NCBI GenBank assembly: GCA_008692225.1
Contig: VICG01000007.1
Span: 1,151,501-1,215,500 of the forward strand
Reading direction: 5' to 3'
Origin: Monilinia fructicola
Taxonomy: Eukaryota > Ascomycota > Leotiomycetes > Helotiales > Sclerotiniaceae
Length of the DNA stretch: 64,000 bases
Every line of letters begins with the position of its first letter. Within the stretch, counting starts at the first letter, position 1. The notes under the pieces are model-generated. The model searched no databases and was not told where the DNA came from. It saw nothing but the letters and a program-made list of their open reading frames with translations. The position numbers and the translations under genes were made by a program. Below, piece by piece: positions 22,661 through 34,071 of this stretch.

Positions 22661-25118
22661 GTCTAGATTCTCTAACAAGTAATGAGTAAGGACTAATGCA
22701 AGGGCAGGCTCGATTACTTTGGCATGCGATGAGGTACTCTTTCGGTGTCTTTTCTCAAGTTTCGACTATACTTTGATCATCGAATAATCAATTAAAGATA
22801 TCATGCTGAAGGTCGCTGTTTATCAAAATCTTACGAAGCACAGTTTCGGCTAGTGGCCAAGTATGTAAACAGGTAAATTGAGCCAATGCAGGGATAACCG
22901 AAATGGCAAACGGTTGCGATTGGTTGGATAAACACGTGCTTGCAAGGTCATGAAGTAACACCGGTATCAATTTGATAGAATTTGGAGTACACTACCAAAT
23001 GTAGATCCTCCCTTTTCTAACTTCTGTCGAAGGTGTGGTAATGTATGTATCTGACCAGCTTTGGTGCCAATCTTGAGCCACCAGAGAGCCACATATATCC
23101 GTCTTTCGGTCGATATTCGTGGAGAAATTCTGTTTGGTTCAGAAGTTGCCGTGTCTACATCTCATTTCGACTACAAGAAAGGATCCTGTTGAGAGACTGG
23201 CGACCTTTGGCAGCGGCTAAACGAGTCCAGGGCCGTGTGTTTGGCAGTTGGGATGAGTCAGATGGGCTGCGAAAGACTAAGCACGAGGGCACTAATGACA
23301 GCTCACTGGCTTTGATAGGCCTAAGCCATAGGAGAAAGGAGAAGGAGAAGTACTGGTTACATGCCGAGCTTCAACGTCACAAATGACCAGATGTAAACTA
23401 TCTTGGGAAAGAGATAGAAGCATGACGACGACCGAAAAAATCTTTAGAGCCCCATGATCTGGAATTATAGGTTTATATTACACAACTTGACAGAATGCAT
23501 GGCGTGCCTCGGTCGATATCGGTTCGGCTACCGTGTAAAAGAACTTGCTGCTCGCAATATCAAGTCTATTAGAAATCTGCATCTAGCCCTACCAAGCCCG
23601 TATACCGCATTCTGTGTTGTGGGGAATCCCCGTACTGTGGAGAAAGCCGCATGCAAGGTGCTGTACCTATTATGCACCAGTAACAGACTGGATGCCTGTG
23701 GTTTTGTACACCTTCCCATGATTTCATATGCCATTCCGTTGTTTATCTCTGGCTTCCATGCATGAGTAAGACCTCGGCATGATGTCTCAGGATGGGTTGG
23801 TGTTTCATGATGCTCGGACGACACCACAGATTCATCATCACGTATGGATCCATCTTGTCATTCTGAAGTCAGCTCGCTCTTCACCTCGAATATATTACCG
23901 ATCGAGATGCGATTGGCTCAGGAGTCCCGTTTCGAAAATCAATCACCCCACTCGATATCGGACGGGAATGCTTTCGAAGATCAGAAACGGCATCGTGGCT
24001 GGGAAGAGACAAATAAATGATCCCTCTCTCTACCTGGGATGGGAAAGAAGATGAAGATTAGATTAAAAACGACGATCAAGCATCCCGATTCTTCTTCGAT
24101 CCTCGATTTGGATCAAGATCAGGATCAGGATCTGCATGCAAGGGCTCTCCGGTGGCGGCCGTCATTCTTGGAAAATATGGGGTAACCTTGCGTGGGTAGC
24201 ATCGACTAATGTATGGAAGACGTTGTGTCTTCAGATCATCCTTAGCTCCTTCACCTTCTTGCCAACTTCAGAGTCGGTTGGTTGTTTTTTTTTGTTTTAC
24301 CGGTGGGCAATTTTATTTGGTGATTTGAAGCACTCCACAGAACGAGTCATGGCCGAGGCAATTTTGTTCGATTCGGATGAGGTGGCCATGGCATCTCACT
24401 CGATAGTTCGGATGATGAGGACTCTGAGGGGGGGAATCGGCTAGCTTCTTACATCAGCGCGGACCTGGGAACGAGATGAACAAAAAAAATCCACCATTGG
24501 ATGAAGATGCCCCGCGTCCATGAAGCTATCGCAGCGTGCGCGAAAATGCGAGATTGGCAGCCACCCCGATTCGCCACACTGCCGTGTTCAGGAAAAACCT
24601 CGGACGGACCTCATGTTGGTGACTTCATAGCTTTGAGCATGGGCGTCCGCTCGATGTCATTTAAACGACGGCTTCGGGGAGAAAAAGCAATACGGTGGAG
24701 TACCTGGAACCCACTTTGTAAGCTGGGACCTTGGATCTGGGAAAAAGGGGTGTTGGTGGACGGGTTCCGCTTTGAACCCTTCCATGTATCTTAAACAGGC
24801 AAAAGAAAACCTCGGACCATTTTATGATATCAAGTCTGGACTTTGTTTTTGCGTGCTGCCAGACGGTTATGATCAGGATGGGCTGTTGATGTAATGTTGG
24901 TGATGCTGACGAAACGGATAGGAAAATGGAAACGTATATATGACTGCTAAATCTCTTGGTATTCTGCACTGCCTTTCATCTTCTCATTGTCACTTCATCT
25001 CATCTTCACTTTCGTTTCATTCTCCGTCTATCTTTTCCATCACAATCGCGACATCTTCCCTCCCTAATACCCCCAACCAAGTTAAACCACGCTCCTTCAC
25101 AGCACCCCCTCGCTCACA
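22661..25118. other. 2.5-kb intergenic stretch, long upstream region of the CE5 gene
   Basis: This lies between the regulator's stop and the CE5 esterase start. Several open frames of 60-110 codons exist on both strands but show no recognisable motif, and I do not call them. A GATCAGGATCAG repeat sits at 24110-24133. Length and position fit a large regulatory region of a secreted hydrolase, but no binding sites can be assigned by eye. Confidence 0.4.
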
Positions 25119-26030
25119 ATGCATTCACCCCTCTCCCTCACAACGCTCATCCACCTCCTGCCCATAACCCTCACCCTCGCCATTCCCGCCCCGATGCCCA
25201 TCCCCAACCCCCAAACCGCCGCCGCCGCCGCCGCCGCCATCAACAGCTCAGCAACCTGCACAGACATCAAGATCATAACGGCGCGTGCCTCCACCGAGGC
25301 CGCAGGCGAGGGCGCCATCGGTACTCTGGCCGCGGCCATCCAATCCGGGACCAGTCAGACGGTGACGCGTACTTCGGTGTCCTACCCGGCGCTTCTGAAT
25401 CCATATGCGCCCAGCGTGGCGAGCGGTGTCGCGGCCATGAAGGCCGATCTGATCGCGGCGGTCGATGCTTGTCCGGATCAGAAGATTGTGCTGCTGGGGT
25501 ATTCGCAGGGTGGTGAGTCTTCCCCTCTGTCAATCGCGCGGCTGAAATTCACGGGCTTGCGCAAAGCACGTGCATGTATATGCGACGCTAACCCTCGCGT
25601 GTTCTCTAGCGGAATGCATCAGCGATACGCTTGCCGGAGGCGGCGGCGGACTGCTGGGTGCCGCCACGGATGCCGTCGATTACGATAAATATGGCTCGCA
25701 TGTTAAAGCTGCCGTTATGGTGCGTATCTCTCTTTTCCTTCCTCCCTCTTCCTGTCTTCTAGACGTCACTCGCTCACTGCCTCGTAGTATGGCGACCCGC
25801 GCTACATGACCAGCCAGCAATCGTTCCATGTCGGAACCTGTTTTCAGAACGGCCTCTTTCCCCGCACCAGCGAGCAGTCGCTCTCGAGTTACAGCAACGT
25901 CACGAAGACGTACTGTGATTTTGGGGATCCGTTTTGCTGCTCCGGAGTGGATGTCTTGGCCCATTTGGATTATGTGACGAAGTATAATATGGCGGCTCTG
26001 TCGTTTGTTTTGGGCAAGGTGGGCAAATAG
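25119..26030 (+). CDS. Secreted cutinase/acetylxylan esterase, CE5 family
   Basis: There are three exons: 25119-25512, 25610-25719 and 25788-26030, 747 nt and 248 residues, all in frame (introns 97 and 68 nt). A signal peptide (MHSPLSLTTLIHLLPITLTLA) is followed by a short Pro/Ala linker with nine to ten alanines. The serine-hydrolase motif GYSQG gives Ser129 right at the first splice junction. YCDFGDPFC gives the acid Asp215 and AHLDYV the His227, completing the CE5 triad; flanking cysteines fit the family's disulfides. CE5 enzymes remove acetyl groups from xylan or cleave cutin outside the cell. The sequence leans towards the acetylxylan-esterase side, but substrate is not decided. Exon 1 has markedly higher GC than the flanks. 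Confidence 0.92.
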
Positions 26031-28048
26031 GAGATTGAGCAAGGAGGGAATATGGATGAGATGGGAGGAGATGGGATGAAGGTTTGATGGTTTTGCGTTG
26101 GGGCTGGATCCTTGTGTGATGATAATGTGTCTGCTTCTATTTTTTAACAATTATTTCTCTTCTCTGTAGCTAGTTCTTTTGGGGAAGGGGGAGGGGAGGA
26201 GGGGGTGGTGGGAAAGTCGGGAATGTGGCATTCAACATGCTTTTATGAATCTTTTCCTTCTGCCCAAAGCCCTGCAATGCCCGTGCTTGTATGCTAATGT
26301 GTGATGTGAAATACCTTGGCAACTTTTGATGGTAGGAAGTCAGCAAGTAGCATGAGTTTGCACTCTCAATTTCCCGCCAAGCAAGTGCAAAATTGTGCAT
26401 TACCTTGAGAACCCTCAAAGATTAATTCCTCTAGACTAAACTCCGAAGTTCTATTCCTCGACGAATCTTGTGCTGCAAAAAAATACACATAGATTCTAAA
26501 GAAAACCCTACCAAATTTATTTCGTCTCATGCCCCGAAGCCAGTAGAGACCAGAAGAAGAGTAACTGTTGACCCTCAACCTCAATTTTCAACACTTGTAA
26601 AGCAGAGAATAAAAGGCCTCAAGCGAATATCACAATTGATGTATCAAAATGTATGACCACAATTATACTTTGACTTGATCTCGAAATAACGGAAATTCGT
26701 AGATAAGGACGAGCAAGCGAAATGCTAACCAAAGTTCCAGACCGTAGATAACTTGGTGACTTCTTCGGCAGATTGCTTCAACATGGATGAAGATTTGGGA
26801 TGCTGTGTAGTATGATGTGATGACAGATGATCAATCACAAGCTTCCCAGCGCTAGATCAGGTACTTCAAACTAAATGTCGTAAAAAAAACATGCAGGCCC
26901 CAAAGCCACTCTTCAGGGATAAGAGACGCCCAATGAGTCTCCCCTGCTGTGTGTCTAATATAGATATAGTGATAGCCATCGAAATAATGTTCAGATTTCT
27001 TTCTGCTAACTCTTGTCTAACTCGTGGTGATTGTCATTCAACCAAGTTTGAGCCCATGTGCACGAAGATGCAAATTTATCACAGTGTTTTGACCCGATAA
27101 CTCCGACTCCACCGAGTACGTCATGAGCCCCAGCATATGCACCTTCCTAAAGGGCGTTCTGTAAAATGTGGTCAACTTTATCCTCGACACTAAAATTACA
27201 GGGTGATATACCTCACTCGCCTCTCAAGCCTACACACGCGCACAATCTCCGGCGAGCCTCTGGCCAAGTTTCTCGATTTTCAAGGCCCAGAACCCTTCTG
27301 TGGAAGGAGATTATGGAATAAAAATATCTATAAATGGCTTCAATTCCTGAGATATAACAGCCTCGTAGTTGTTAACAATCGCAGCCACTGGATCATTGAC
27401 TTCTACCAGCCTCTTGCAAGTCCCGTGATCATAAAATGGACATCGAAGAGCATAGTTTTCGAAAGAGCTGGAATGCACTGGCACCACAGTCCCATTATAA
27501 TACGATTTAACTAGTTGGTAGCTCCTTTATGTATCCGCTTATCATCCGTTTCGTTCAAAGAGATGGATTGAAAGAAATTGGTTCCAGTGCCTTCGCATGT
27601 GGTCTGCTATGAGCATGATGCTTGATAGATGGCACATGCAGTATCGAGAAAGATAATGACATGCTTGATGCGGATGAAAAGATTCAGAAGAACTGAATAG
27701 CAACTTGAAGATGAATTTTGACCTGTTGATGAGATCAAGTTGAAGTAGTGTAGAACTCATTGGGTTTCCTTGTCAGAATTCATTGAGGAAAAAAAGGGGG
27801 AAAGTGAAAATTCCAAACCCAACTAGAAACAAGCAGAAATCTCTCAAGTATAGAATGTCATCTATGAACCCTCAATCAATGAAGTTTTGGTGCAGGATGG
27901 ATTATTCATTTCTCTCTACATCCTCGAAGAATGCCGTTTGAGATTTGCACACAGATGCCTCCGTTTCCTAAGTAGAAAAATCAGTTGCTCCAAGAATTTG
28001 CCCTGGTCATGAACTGTCATAAAAACCCAATCGTATGATACCAGTGCC
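26031..28048. other. 2.0-kb intergenic stretch
   Basis: The 3' flank of the CE5 gene and the 3' flank of the PPOX-like gene converge here. No supported gene, repeat or RNA is visible; short frames at 26360-26660 and 27200-27510 lack any protein signature. Confidence 0.4.
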
Positions 28049-28814
28049 TCAATGAACTCCGTTCAGTAAAGTTTCCCCCTCAACACCATTCTCCCCTTGT
28101 CTTTCATCACCCAAAACCCAATCTCTAACTCCACCTTTCCAATCACTAACCCGCCCATCTCCCACTTTAACGCTAACGACTCTGACTTCTTCCCCCTCCA
28201 CAAATACTCGTCCCCCATCTCCCTCTCCAGCCCTCACTCCCTCTTCCCCAAGAAAGACACAATTTTCCAAATGTCTTTCCCTTAGCCATTTTTCTTCCTC
28301 CCCGCCCCTTTCCACTATCCTCGCTTCCCCATTAATCGTCGCACTTATACTGCTAATCGCACTTGTATTCAATCCTATCAGCATCTCGGCCAAACTACTT
28401 CTTCCGCCTGTATTCCGCGGAGGACTTGATGCTCTGTTTCCGGTAGGCGGACGATGAGACACCCAATCGTGGACTAACAATGAAACTTGAGGATTTTCGA
28501 GAAGATTTTGCGTTTTCTTGGAGGAAGGGTTCGTGGTCATGATTATAGTAGGATAAGGTGACCAGGGCGTACTGGGCAGATAGGTGTAGTTCATGAGAGA
28601 GACATGGGGACGAAGGGAGGTACAAGTTGCGAGATGTAGCTGTATAGTATATAAAATCAGTTTAGATCCAATGACAAGGGGCAGACAAGAGGGGATGAGA
28701 ACGTACAAATCTAGCATTTTCTAGACATTGAATAACTTCAGATGGGAGACTCCTCGAGACTTGAAGATTGGTGGCACCGGCAGAGGCTTCGTAATTTAGA
28801 GGTGCGTCTGTCAT
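28049..28814 (-). CDS. PPOX-like FMN-binding split-barrel protein
   Basis: There are two exons, 28814-28707 and 28639-28049, joined across a 67-nt intron (GTACGT..CAG) to give 232 residues. Exon 1 reads MTDAPLNYEA and ends LENARF; exon 2 continues LHLATCTSLRPHVSLMNYTYLP. The pattern of a first strand with LATC, then PHVSLMNY, then IIMTTNPSSKKTQNLLENPQVSLLVHDW is that of pyridoxamine-5'-phosphate-oxidase-like (FMN-binding split barrel) proteins. They bind FMN and reduce or oxidise small molecules; yeast relatives are of unknown function. The C-terminal part is unusually charged (RGGEEEKWLRERHLEN). Predicted cytosolic. It is divergent from the LIP2-type gene at 29904. Confidence 0.8.
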
Positions 28815-28837
28815 AATTTTTATTTATATCAATATGA

Positions 28838-28895
28838 TATGATATGATATGATGTGGGGTGAGGTGATGGATGATGGATGGTGGATGATGGATGA
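28838..28895. repeat. ATGAT and GATGGATG microsatellites
   Basis: Tandem ATATG/ATGAT pentamers are followed by GATGGATGATGG units, just upstream of the PPOX-like start. Confidence 0.8.
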
Positions 28896-29007
28896 AGATC
28901 AAGATGAAAAAGATCTTTTGAGAAGAAATGAAGCTGATCAGATATTTTGTAAAATGCCGATCGAAGAGAAGGTCAGAATAAAAGCTGAGATCGAGATGGC
29001 GGGGCAA

Positions 29008-29092
29008 CTAGTGGTAGGTACTAGGTAGGTAGGTAGGGTAGGTAGTAAGTACTAGGTAGGTACCTAGGTAGGTACAGTAGGGAAGAGTAGGT
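29008..29092. repeat. TAGG-rich tract with TACCTAGGTA palindrome
   Basis: Dense (TAGG)n and TACTAGG units surround a perfect 10-bp palindrome at 29061-29070. The same palindrome occurs at four other intergenic places in the window. Confidence 0.8.
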
Positions 29093-29903
29093 GAGGTAAG
29101 CAAAGGACTGATACGGTTTGATAAAGTCACGACGATTGATTATAACTAGCATCCTCATTCCAATACGGAGTGCATATGAAATGGATCATCGGATTATAGA
29201 TGGACAACCTTACCAACTAATAGTAACTTGGAACTTGTATGATTGACGATGGTACGGAGTAGAGCATGATTATGTAATATGACTGCAGAGGGTATGATTA
29301 CTTAATATGATCGGAGAATGTAAAGTATGCCTATGGAGGATGATTATGTAAAATGATTATGTAAGATGGTTATGGAACATCCAGTAAAGTTAGAACTGCC
29401 ATGACTCAAACCAACCTACTTTCACTTCTGACTTAATTAATCTTTATACTTCTGTTGGAACGTAACTCTCGTGACCTGTACTCCTCTTATCTTCACGTTA
29501 TAAAAACTTTATGAATTGGATAAAAGAATTATCTTTTGTTTTTAAAGCAAAGCTATGTACTTGTATAAATATATATATAATAATATATATAATAATTTTA
29601 ACAATTATATATATATTTGATCAAAGGATGCCCCAATTAATACATGAGCTACTAACCTTACCTAGGTACTTCTAGCTGCATTCTCCTCAGCCTTACGCCC
29701 TTATCTAATCTCTTAATATCATTATTTCTTTCAGCCTTATCAAATTTCCATCTGTACATCCTTCGACCTCTACATTGAAACTCATCGGCTTGAACATTGA
29801 ACATTGAACATTGCTTTTGCTGTTGTTTCGTTTTATAAACTTTCCCCTTCTTCTTTTTCTTCGTATATGTTTCATCCCTTCATTTCTTCATGTCTCTTAC
29901 ACC

Positions 29904-31003
29904 ATGATTCCTTTGCCCCCTTCCACCACCACGAGCAATCTCATCCGCCACATCCATCTTAGAGGTATCACGCCCTTTCACATTGCTCAAATCATCCAAT
30001 CCACATTGGTAAACAAATTGCTTGAATATAAAAAGAGTATGTCTGCCTTGTCATTCTTTTCTGCCTCTCCCCTCCCACCTTCCTCCTCTCGAGTACAAGA
30101 CTAACCTAACAAGCAGAAACTTCAATTCCCCAACATGCCCATCTCATACCTCCTGTCCCCCCTCCCACAATCCTTACCTTCCAGTCCACTCCAGTATATA
30201 CCACCGGACGACGGGAGCTTCAAACTCCCCTGTCTGAAACTCTTCTCAAAACGCTCCGCGAGCCTCTAACTCCGGTTTCTACATCCCACCTCCCAACAAT
30301 TCACGACTCATTTACCATTTCCGGAAGCGAAGAACAGAGAGCTGAAGTTGTCCAAACACCTCGTGGTGGACTCATAACATTTCATGGTCCAGGTCAACTC
30401 GTCATTTATCCCGTCATCGATTTATTGACCTTCCCTAATTTGGGGGCAAAATGTTACGTGAACCTCTTGGAAGAAGCTACGATCCAGTTACTGAGGAAGC
30501 ACGGCTTGGAAGTTATGGGTAGAACTGAAAATCCAGGGGTATGGATTAACAAAGAAGAGAAGATAGCAAGTTTAGGCGTTCATCTAAGGAGGCATGTTAG
30601 TAGTTACGGGGTCGGATTAAATTTGATCCTAGAGAGGGGTTGGTGGGATAGGATAAAGGCGTGCGGGCTGGATGGGAAAAGGATCGTGGGGATGAATGAC
30701 GAGTTTTTTGAAGAGAAGCTGGAGCCTTTGATCAAGGACAAATTGAAAGACCCGACATTTACCGCACAGTCGTGGGTGAAAGAATTTGCGAATGGGTTAG
30801 GGAGGCTTGGAAGAGGCGAAAAGTGCGATGGGAGTGAAAGTGTAAGTTTGAGGGAGGAGAATGTCGGAAAAGAGTGTGAATGGTCAGGCTGGGGAGATAT
30901 TCCAGATGAGGTGAAGCAATTAATACCAATTGACATAAGAGGAGGGAATGAACTCAAAATAAGTACGGGTGGTGGCTTTGTTCAATATCGAGCATGGGGA
31001 TGA
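29904..31003 (+). CDS. LIP2: Lipoyl(octanoyl) transferase, LipB/LIP2 type
   Basis: There are two exons, 29904-30036 and 30117-31003, 1020 nt and 339 residues, joined across an 80-nt intron (GTATGT..CTAAC..CAG). It transfers the octanoyl group from acyl-carrier protein to lipoyl-dependent enzymes, the first step of lipoate synthesis in mitochondria. The LipB signature is clear: ILTFQSTPVYTTGRRE, then the nucleotide/lipoyl-pocket motif RGGLITFHGPGQLVIYP. The active-site Lys is in EKIASLGVHLRR (about Lys193) and the active-site Cys in KACGLDG (about Cys227). Relative to bacterial LipB it carries N-terminal and C-terminal extensions and an insert after GLGR. The N-terminus (MIPLPPSTTTSNLIRHIHLRG) is hydroxylated and basic, compatible with mitochondrial import. 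The gene is divergent from the PPOX-like gene. Confidence 0.92.
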
Positions 31004-32020
31004 TGCAAAATAGGACAAGATTGAGGGACATAGTTATGAAGTCAAGGAAACCAGCATCCGAGTAGAGTGGGTAAAAGCAGGGAGTGAATACAGTATTCCA
31101 ATGGTGACTGGATGAGGGAGACGCGTATTCATTCCGATGACTTGGTAAGAAGCAAGCGAAAAGCAAATAAACGTAAGTGCCTTGTATATATCTCTTAACA
31201 GCCACGGAGCAAGATCTCACGAGGCAAATGGCTGGCTGTAGAACTAAAACCAAACCATTCATGTAATAATAACACTATACATACCTATCTAACACACCCC
31301 CATTTCCAAACTCGCTTCCAATTCTTTTAATTACGCCCAGCTCAGTAGCAAGAATCCTTTTTCTGAGTTGAATCCAAAGCTTCCTTTTCGAATCTTAAGC
31401 CTAGATCCCATTTATCTAATATCAACTAGCTATCATTCTATTCTCTTTAATCCAACCTCATCACTTTACTCCCCTTCTCCCCTTCATTCCCATCCACCGG
31501 CGGTGCACCTACTAGGCAGTTATCAGTAGCAAAATCTACTCTCCATTCACTTTCAACTCCACCACCACCTTCTCACCACCTCCTACCCACTAACCGAAAA
31601 ATCAAACATCAAACGCCAAACACAAAACACAAACACACATCCCATTCATCGATCAACACCCCATCCCCAAATCCACGATCCATCCACACCACCCCCAACA
31701 TCGTCGCCCCCATCCCCATCAACACGCCAACCTCCTCCCCCCATCCACAGTAACCCACGCCATTTCCCCACACGCACATCAGCCTCAACCGCAACCGCAA
31801 CCTCAATCTCAACACCCCAATCTTCATTCCCATGCCCCCCTCGCTTCGCCCCCGACTTGCATTCACCAGCGAGCCCTTCCTCTCTCCTTGCATGTTCTTC
31901 CGTACCATCCACCCCCCTTCTGGAACCATTGCCCAAATCCCAAATATGTACGTACCTCCGACTGTTATTTCCCATCGGTGAATCGACTAGGGAATGCGAT
32001 TATTGTTCGAGTCAAATCAC

Positions 32021-32120
32021 AGCAAAGCAAAGCAAAGCAAAGCAAAGCAAAGCAAAGCAAAGCAAAGCAAAGCAAAGCAAAGCAAAGCAAAGCAAAGCAA
32101 AGCAAAGCAAAGCAAAGCAA
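32021..32120. repeat. (AGCAA)20 pentanucleotide array
   Basis: Exactly twenty perfect AGCAA units, followed by two ATCAA units. It is the longest perfect pentamer run in the window. The strand shown has only A, G and C. Confidence 0.97.
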
Positions 32121-32192
32121 ATCAAATCAAAAATAAGCGGAGATAAGGTAATCTTACGTACCGTACCGGTCACGATTGAAAAGGAGAAGAAG

Positions 32193-32280
32193 TAAGCAAG
32201 CAAGCAAGCAAGAAGGAAGCAAGAAGGAAGGAAGGAAGGAAGGAAGGAAGGAAGGAAGGAAGGAAGGAAGGAAGGAAGAG
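32193..32280. repeat. (AAGC)n and (GGAA)n tetranucleotide arrays
   Basis: About four to five AAGC units at 32193-32211 are followed by about thirteen GGAA units to 32278. This makes a polypurine strand close to the AGCAA array. Confidence 0.93.
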
Positions 32281-33047
32281 AGAGATAGGTAATATGAAAA
32301 GAAAGTCCCTCTATATATTCATTCGTTATAACCTTAGCAGGTGATTGATACTTTAAAATGACTGTTCTTGGTAGCGGAGAAGCAGGGTAGAGGACGAAAT
32401 GAAGAAGCAGGGCAGAGGACAAATATGACAAAGGGAGTATCGAGAAGGGATAGGGAGAGGCGTTATTCTGGCGCGAGAGGATGCATGGTTGTGGGAGATG
32501 GGATGAATAGTGATTGAGGCTGTCAAAGGAGAATAAGTAGATAGATGGAATTCAGAGAGGGCAAGAGTGAGTTGCGCATTTGAGTAAAGAAAATCAGAGC
32601 CTCGTCCTCCCTAACGCAAACCTCACGATATGGTGCACCAATAATATGGATGATTCCTCTTGGGTCATTGAAATACTGATTAATATCAACGCAGGATATG
32701 TCATTAGTACATTGCCGCCACCGGGAGCAAATCGGTCGAAGATCAAGAAGACATGCTCCTCGTGCCCCTCCTCAATCGCCACCTCATCTATAATACAATT
32801 TCCCGTCCCAATATTCCAGCTCGTCTACATGCATGTTCATGTGTAGAATAAAAATCCGAGAGAAATCCCGTCGCAGGTATTCATTAACTGTCATTTGTCC
32901 ATATGTGGTCCACGCCGGGCCCTAAGATTCGTAACCTCATCATCATTGATCTCTCCCAATCGACGTTTCATGATCGACCTCCACGCCGCCCACAATCCAC
33001 CATCACCAGTGCCAACACCTCTCACCGTCTGTCTTCCCAATGTTAAT

Positions 33048-34071
33048 TCATGCAAAGTCATCTTTGGCGCGGTTCTCGCTTCTTTCAAAAGAGCTGCGGC
33101 CAGGTTGAGAGGCTCGCTTATAACGTTGGTCACGGTAGAAGTCAAATCTGCCACCGCCAGTATTGGCTGTAGGTGTGACCAAGACATCACGAACATCAGA
33201 TACCTTGCTCTCTCTGCGACGTTGTCTGCGACTTTCACCCACAGCCCCTCCAATGCAGAGAAGAATCATGGATAAAAACAAGCACGCCCACGCCGCCCAT
33301 GTGAAGCCGAATGCATACTTGCCCAAGTGGGCACTAAGTCCGGCGTGGTTGAACTGGTTACGAGCTTTTACAAACTCGGCACTGGAGGATGGTTAGTTAT
33401 TGAGCCGAAGGATTGAGAGGAGAGTTGAAGAGCTTACGTCATCAATGAAGCTCCAAGAGTAAAAAAGAAAAGAGCGGCCATTGTCATCAAAGCCCCGAGG
33501 AACGACCCAAGACGACTGCAGACAGCCAACATCGAGGTGAAAAAGGCGAAGACTGTGAAGAGAAGTCCCATGAGGTAAAACACCCATCCAAACCTCCACA
33601 TGTAGTAATAGGAGAAGGAGGTTGTATGCTTGCCATGCGAGCTGGGATATATTAGTAATTATAACTGCAAATCTTTGCCCGTGGGACCACTCACCCAAGA
33701 AGGCTCGAAGGAGCACCATCACCACCTCCAAGCCATGCGTAGCCAAATGGAAGAGCCGGTACTGGTTTCCCGCAATCATTGTTTCCACTTCCGCAGTTGT
33801 AGAAATAGTTCCATTGCGTGGTTGGCCTGGCTCCCGCAATGCCCGACGTATCGGCTCTAAGGAAGTATGTTTTGTCCAAGGGACTCGTATGAGTTACCCC
33901 TCCGAGTATAACGAAAAACATAAAACATAATCGAAGCACCGAGAAACACTAAGGACAAAGTCCCCATTGCACCACCTGAAGTCAATCGACAATTAGCCAA
34001 CACCCTCAAAATGACTTGGTATTGCGGGGTTCGAGGATCTACGGAGACAAAGACTTACGAGTGAGCGGCAT
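33048..34071 (-). CDS. SUR7/PalI-family four-TM plasma-membrane protein, frame broken by 7-bp duplication
   Basis: Exons are 34071-34059, 33975-33695, 33641-33438 and 33381-33048; introns are 83, 53 and 56 nt. The N-terminus MPLTRGAMGTLSLVFLGASIM leads to a first membrane segment, then FFVILGGVTHTSPLDKTYFL. An extracellular loop carries WNYFYNCGSGNNDCG, with the Cys pair typical of claudin-like SUR7 proteins. Three further membrane segments follow (GWVFYLMGLLFTVFAFFTSML, LGALMTMAALFFFTLGASL, AWACLFLSMILLCIGGAV) and then a basic cytosolic tail. Family members organise eisosomes, actin and wall growth. The coding sum is 832 nt, one more than a multiple of 3: AAACATA is duplicated in tandem at 33916-33929 and shifts the frame. 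Without the copy the protein is 274 residues. Confidence 0.8.

Larger units (their letters stand above)
28815..29903. promoter_or_regulatory. Divergent intergenic region between PPOX-like and LIP2-type genes
   Basis: This ~1.1-kb gap lies between head-to-head genes. It contains ATGAT/GATGG repeats (28838-28895), a TAGG-rich tract with palindrome TACCTAGGTA at 29061 and 29659, a TACGGAGTA motif at 29253, and a very AT-rich segment at 29555-29625. A bidirectional promoter is inferred from layout. Confidence 0.45.
31004..33047. other. 2.0-kb intergenic stretch with simple repeats
   Basis: This lies between the stops of two convergent genes (LIP2-type and SUR7-family). C-rich strand asymmetry is marked at 31440-31930. 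Tandem pentamer and tetramer arrays are annotated separately. Long apparent frames at 31609-32431 follow repeat composition and are not genes. Confidence 0.5.

Noticed and set aside
23045..24444. Several frames of 90-113 codons upstream of the CE5 gene
   Set aside because: Different frames without shared motif, start context or splice sites that give a consistent protein.
28049..28717. PPOX-like protein starting with MLDLYVLIPSCLPLV at 28717
   Set aside because: That N-terminus is intron translated; the true first exon starts at 28814 and joins in frame.
31609..32431. Long frames with SKAKQSKAKQ or CFALLCFALL repeats and (RL)n repeats
   Set aside because: Products of the AGCAA and GGAA arrays and C-rich strand bias; no start context or splice structure.
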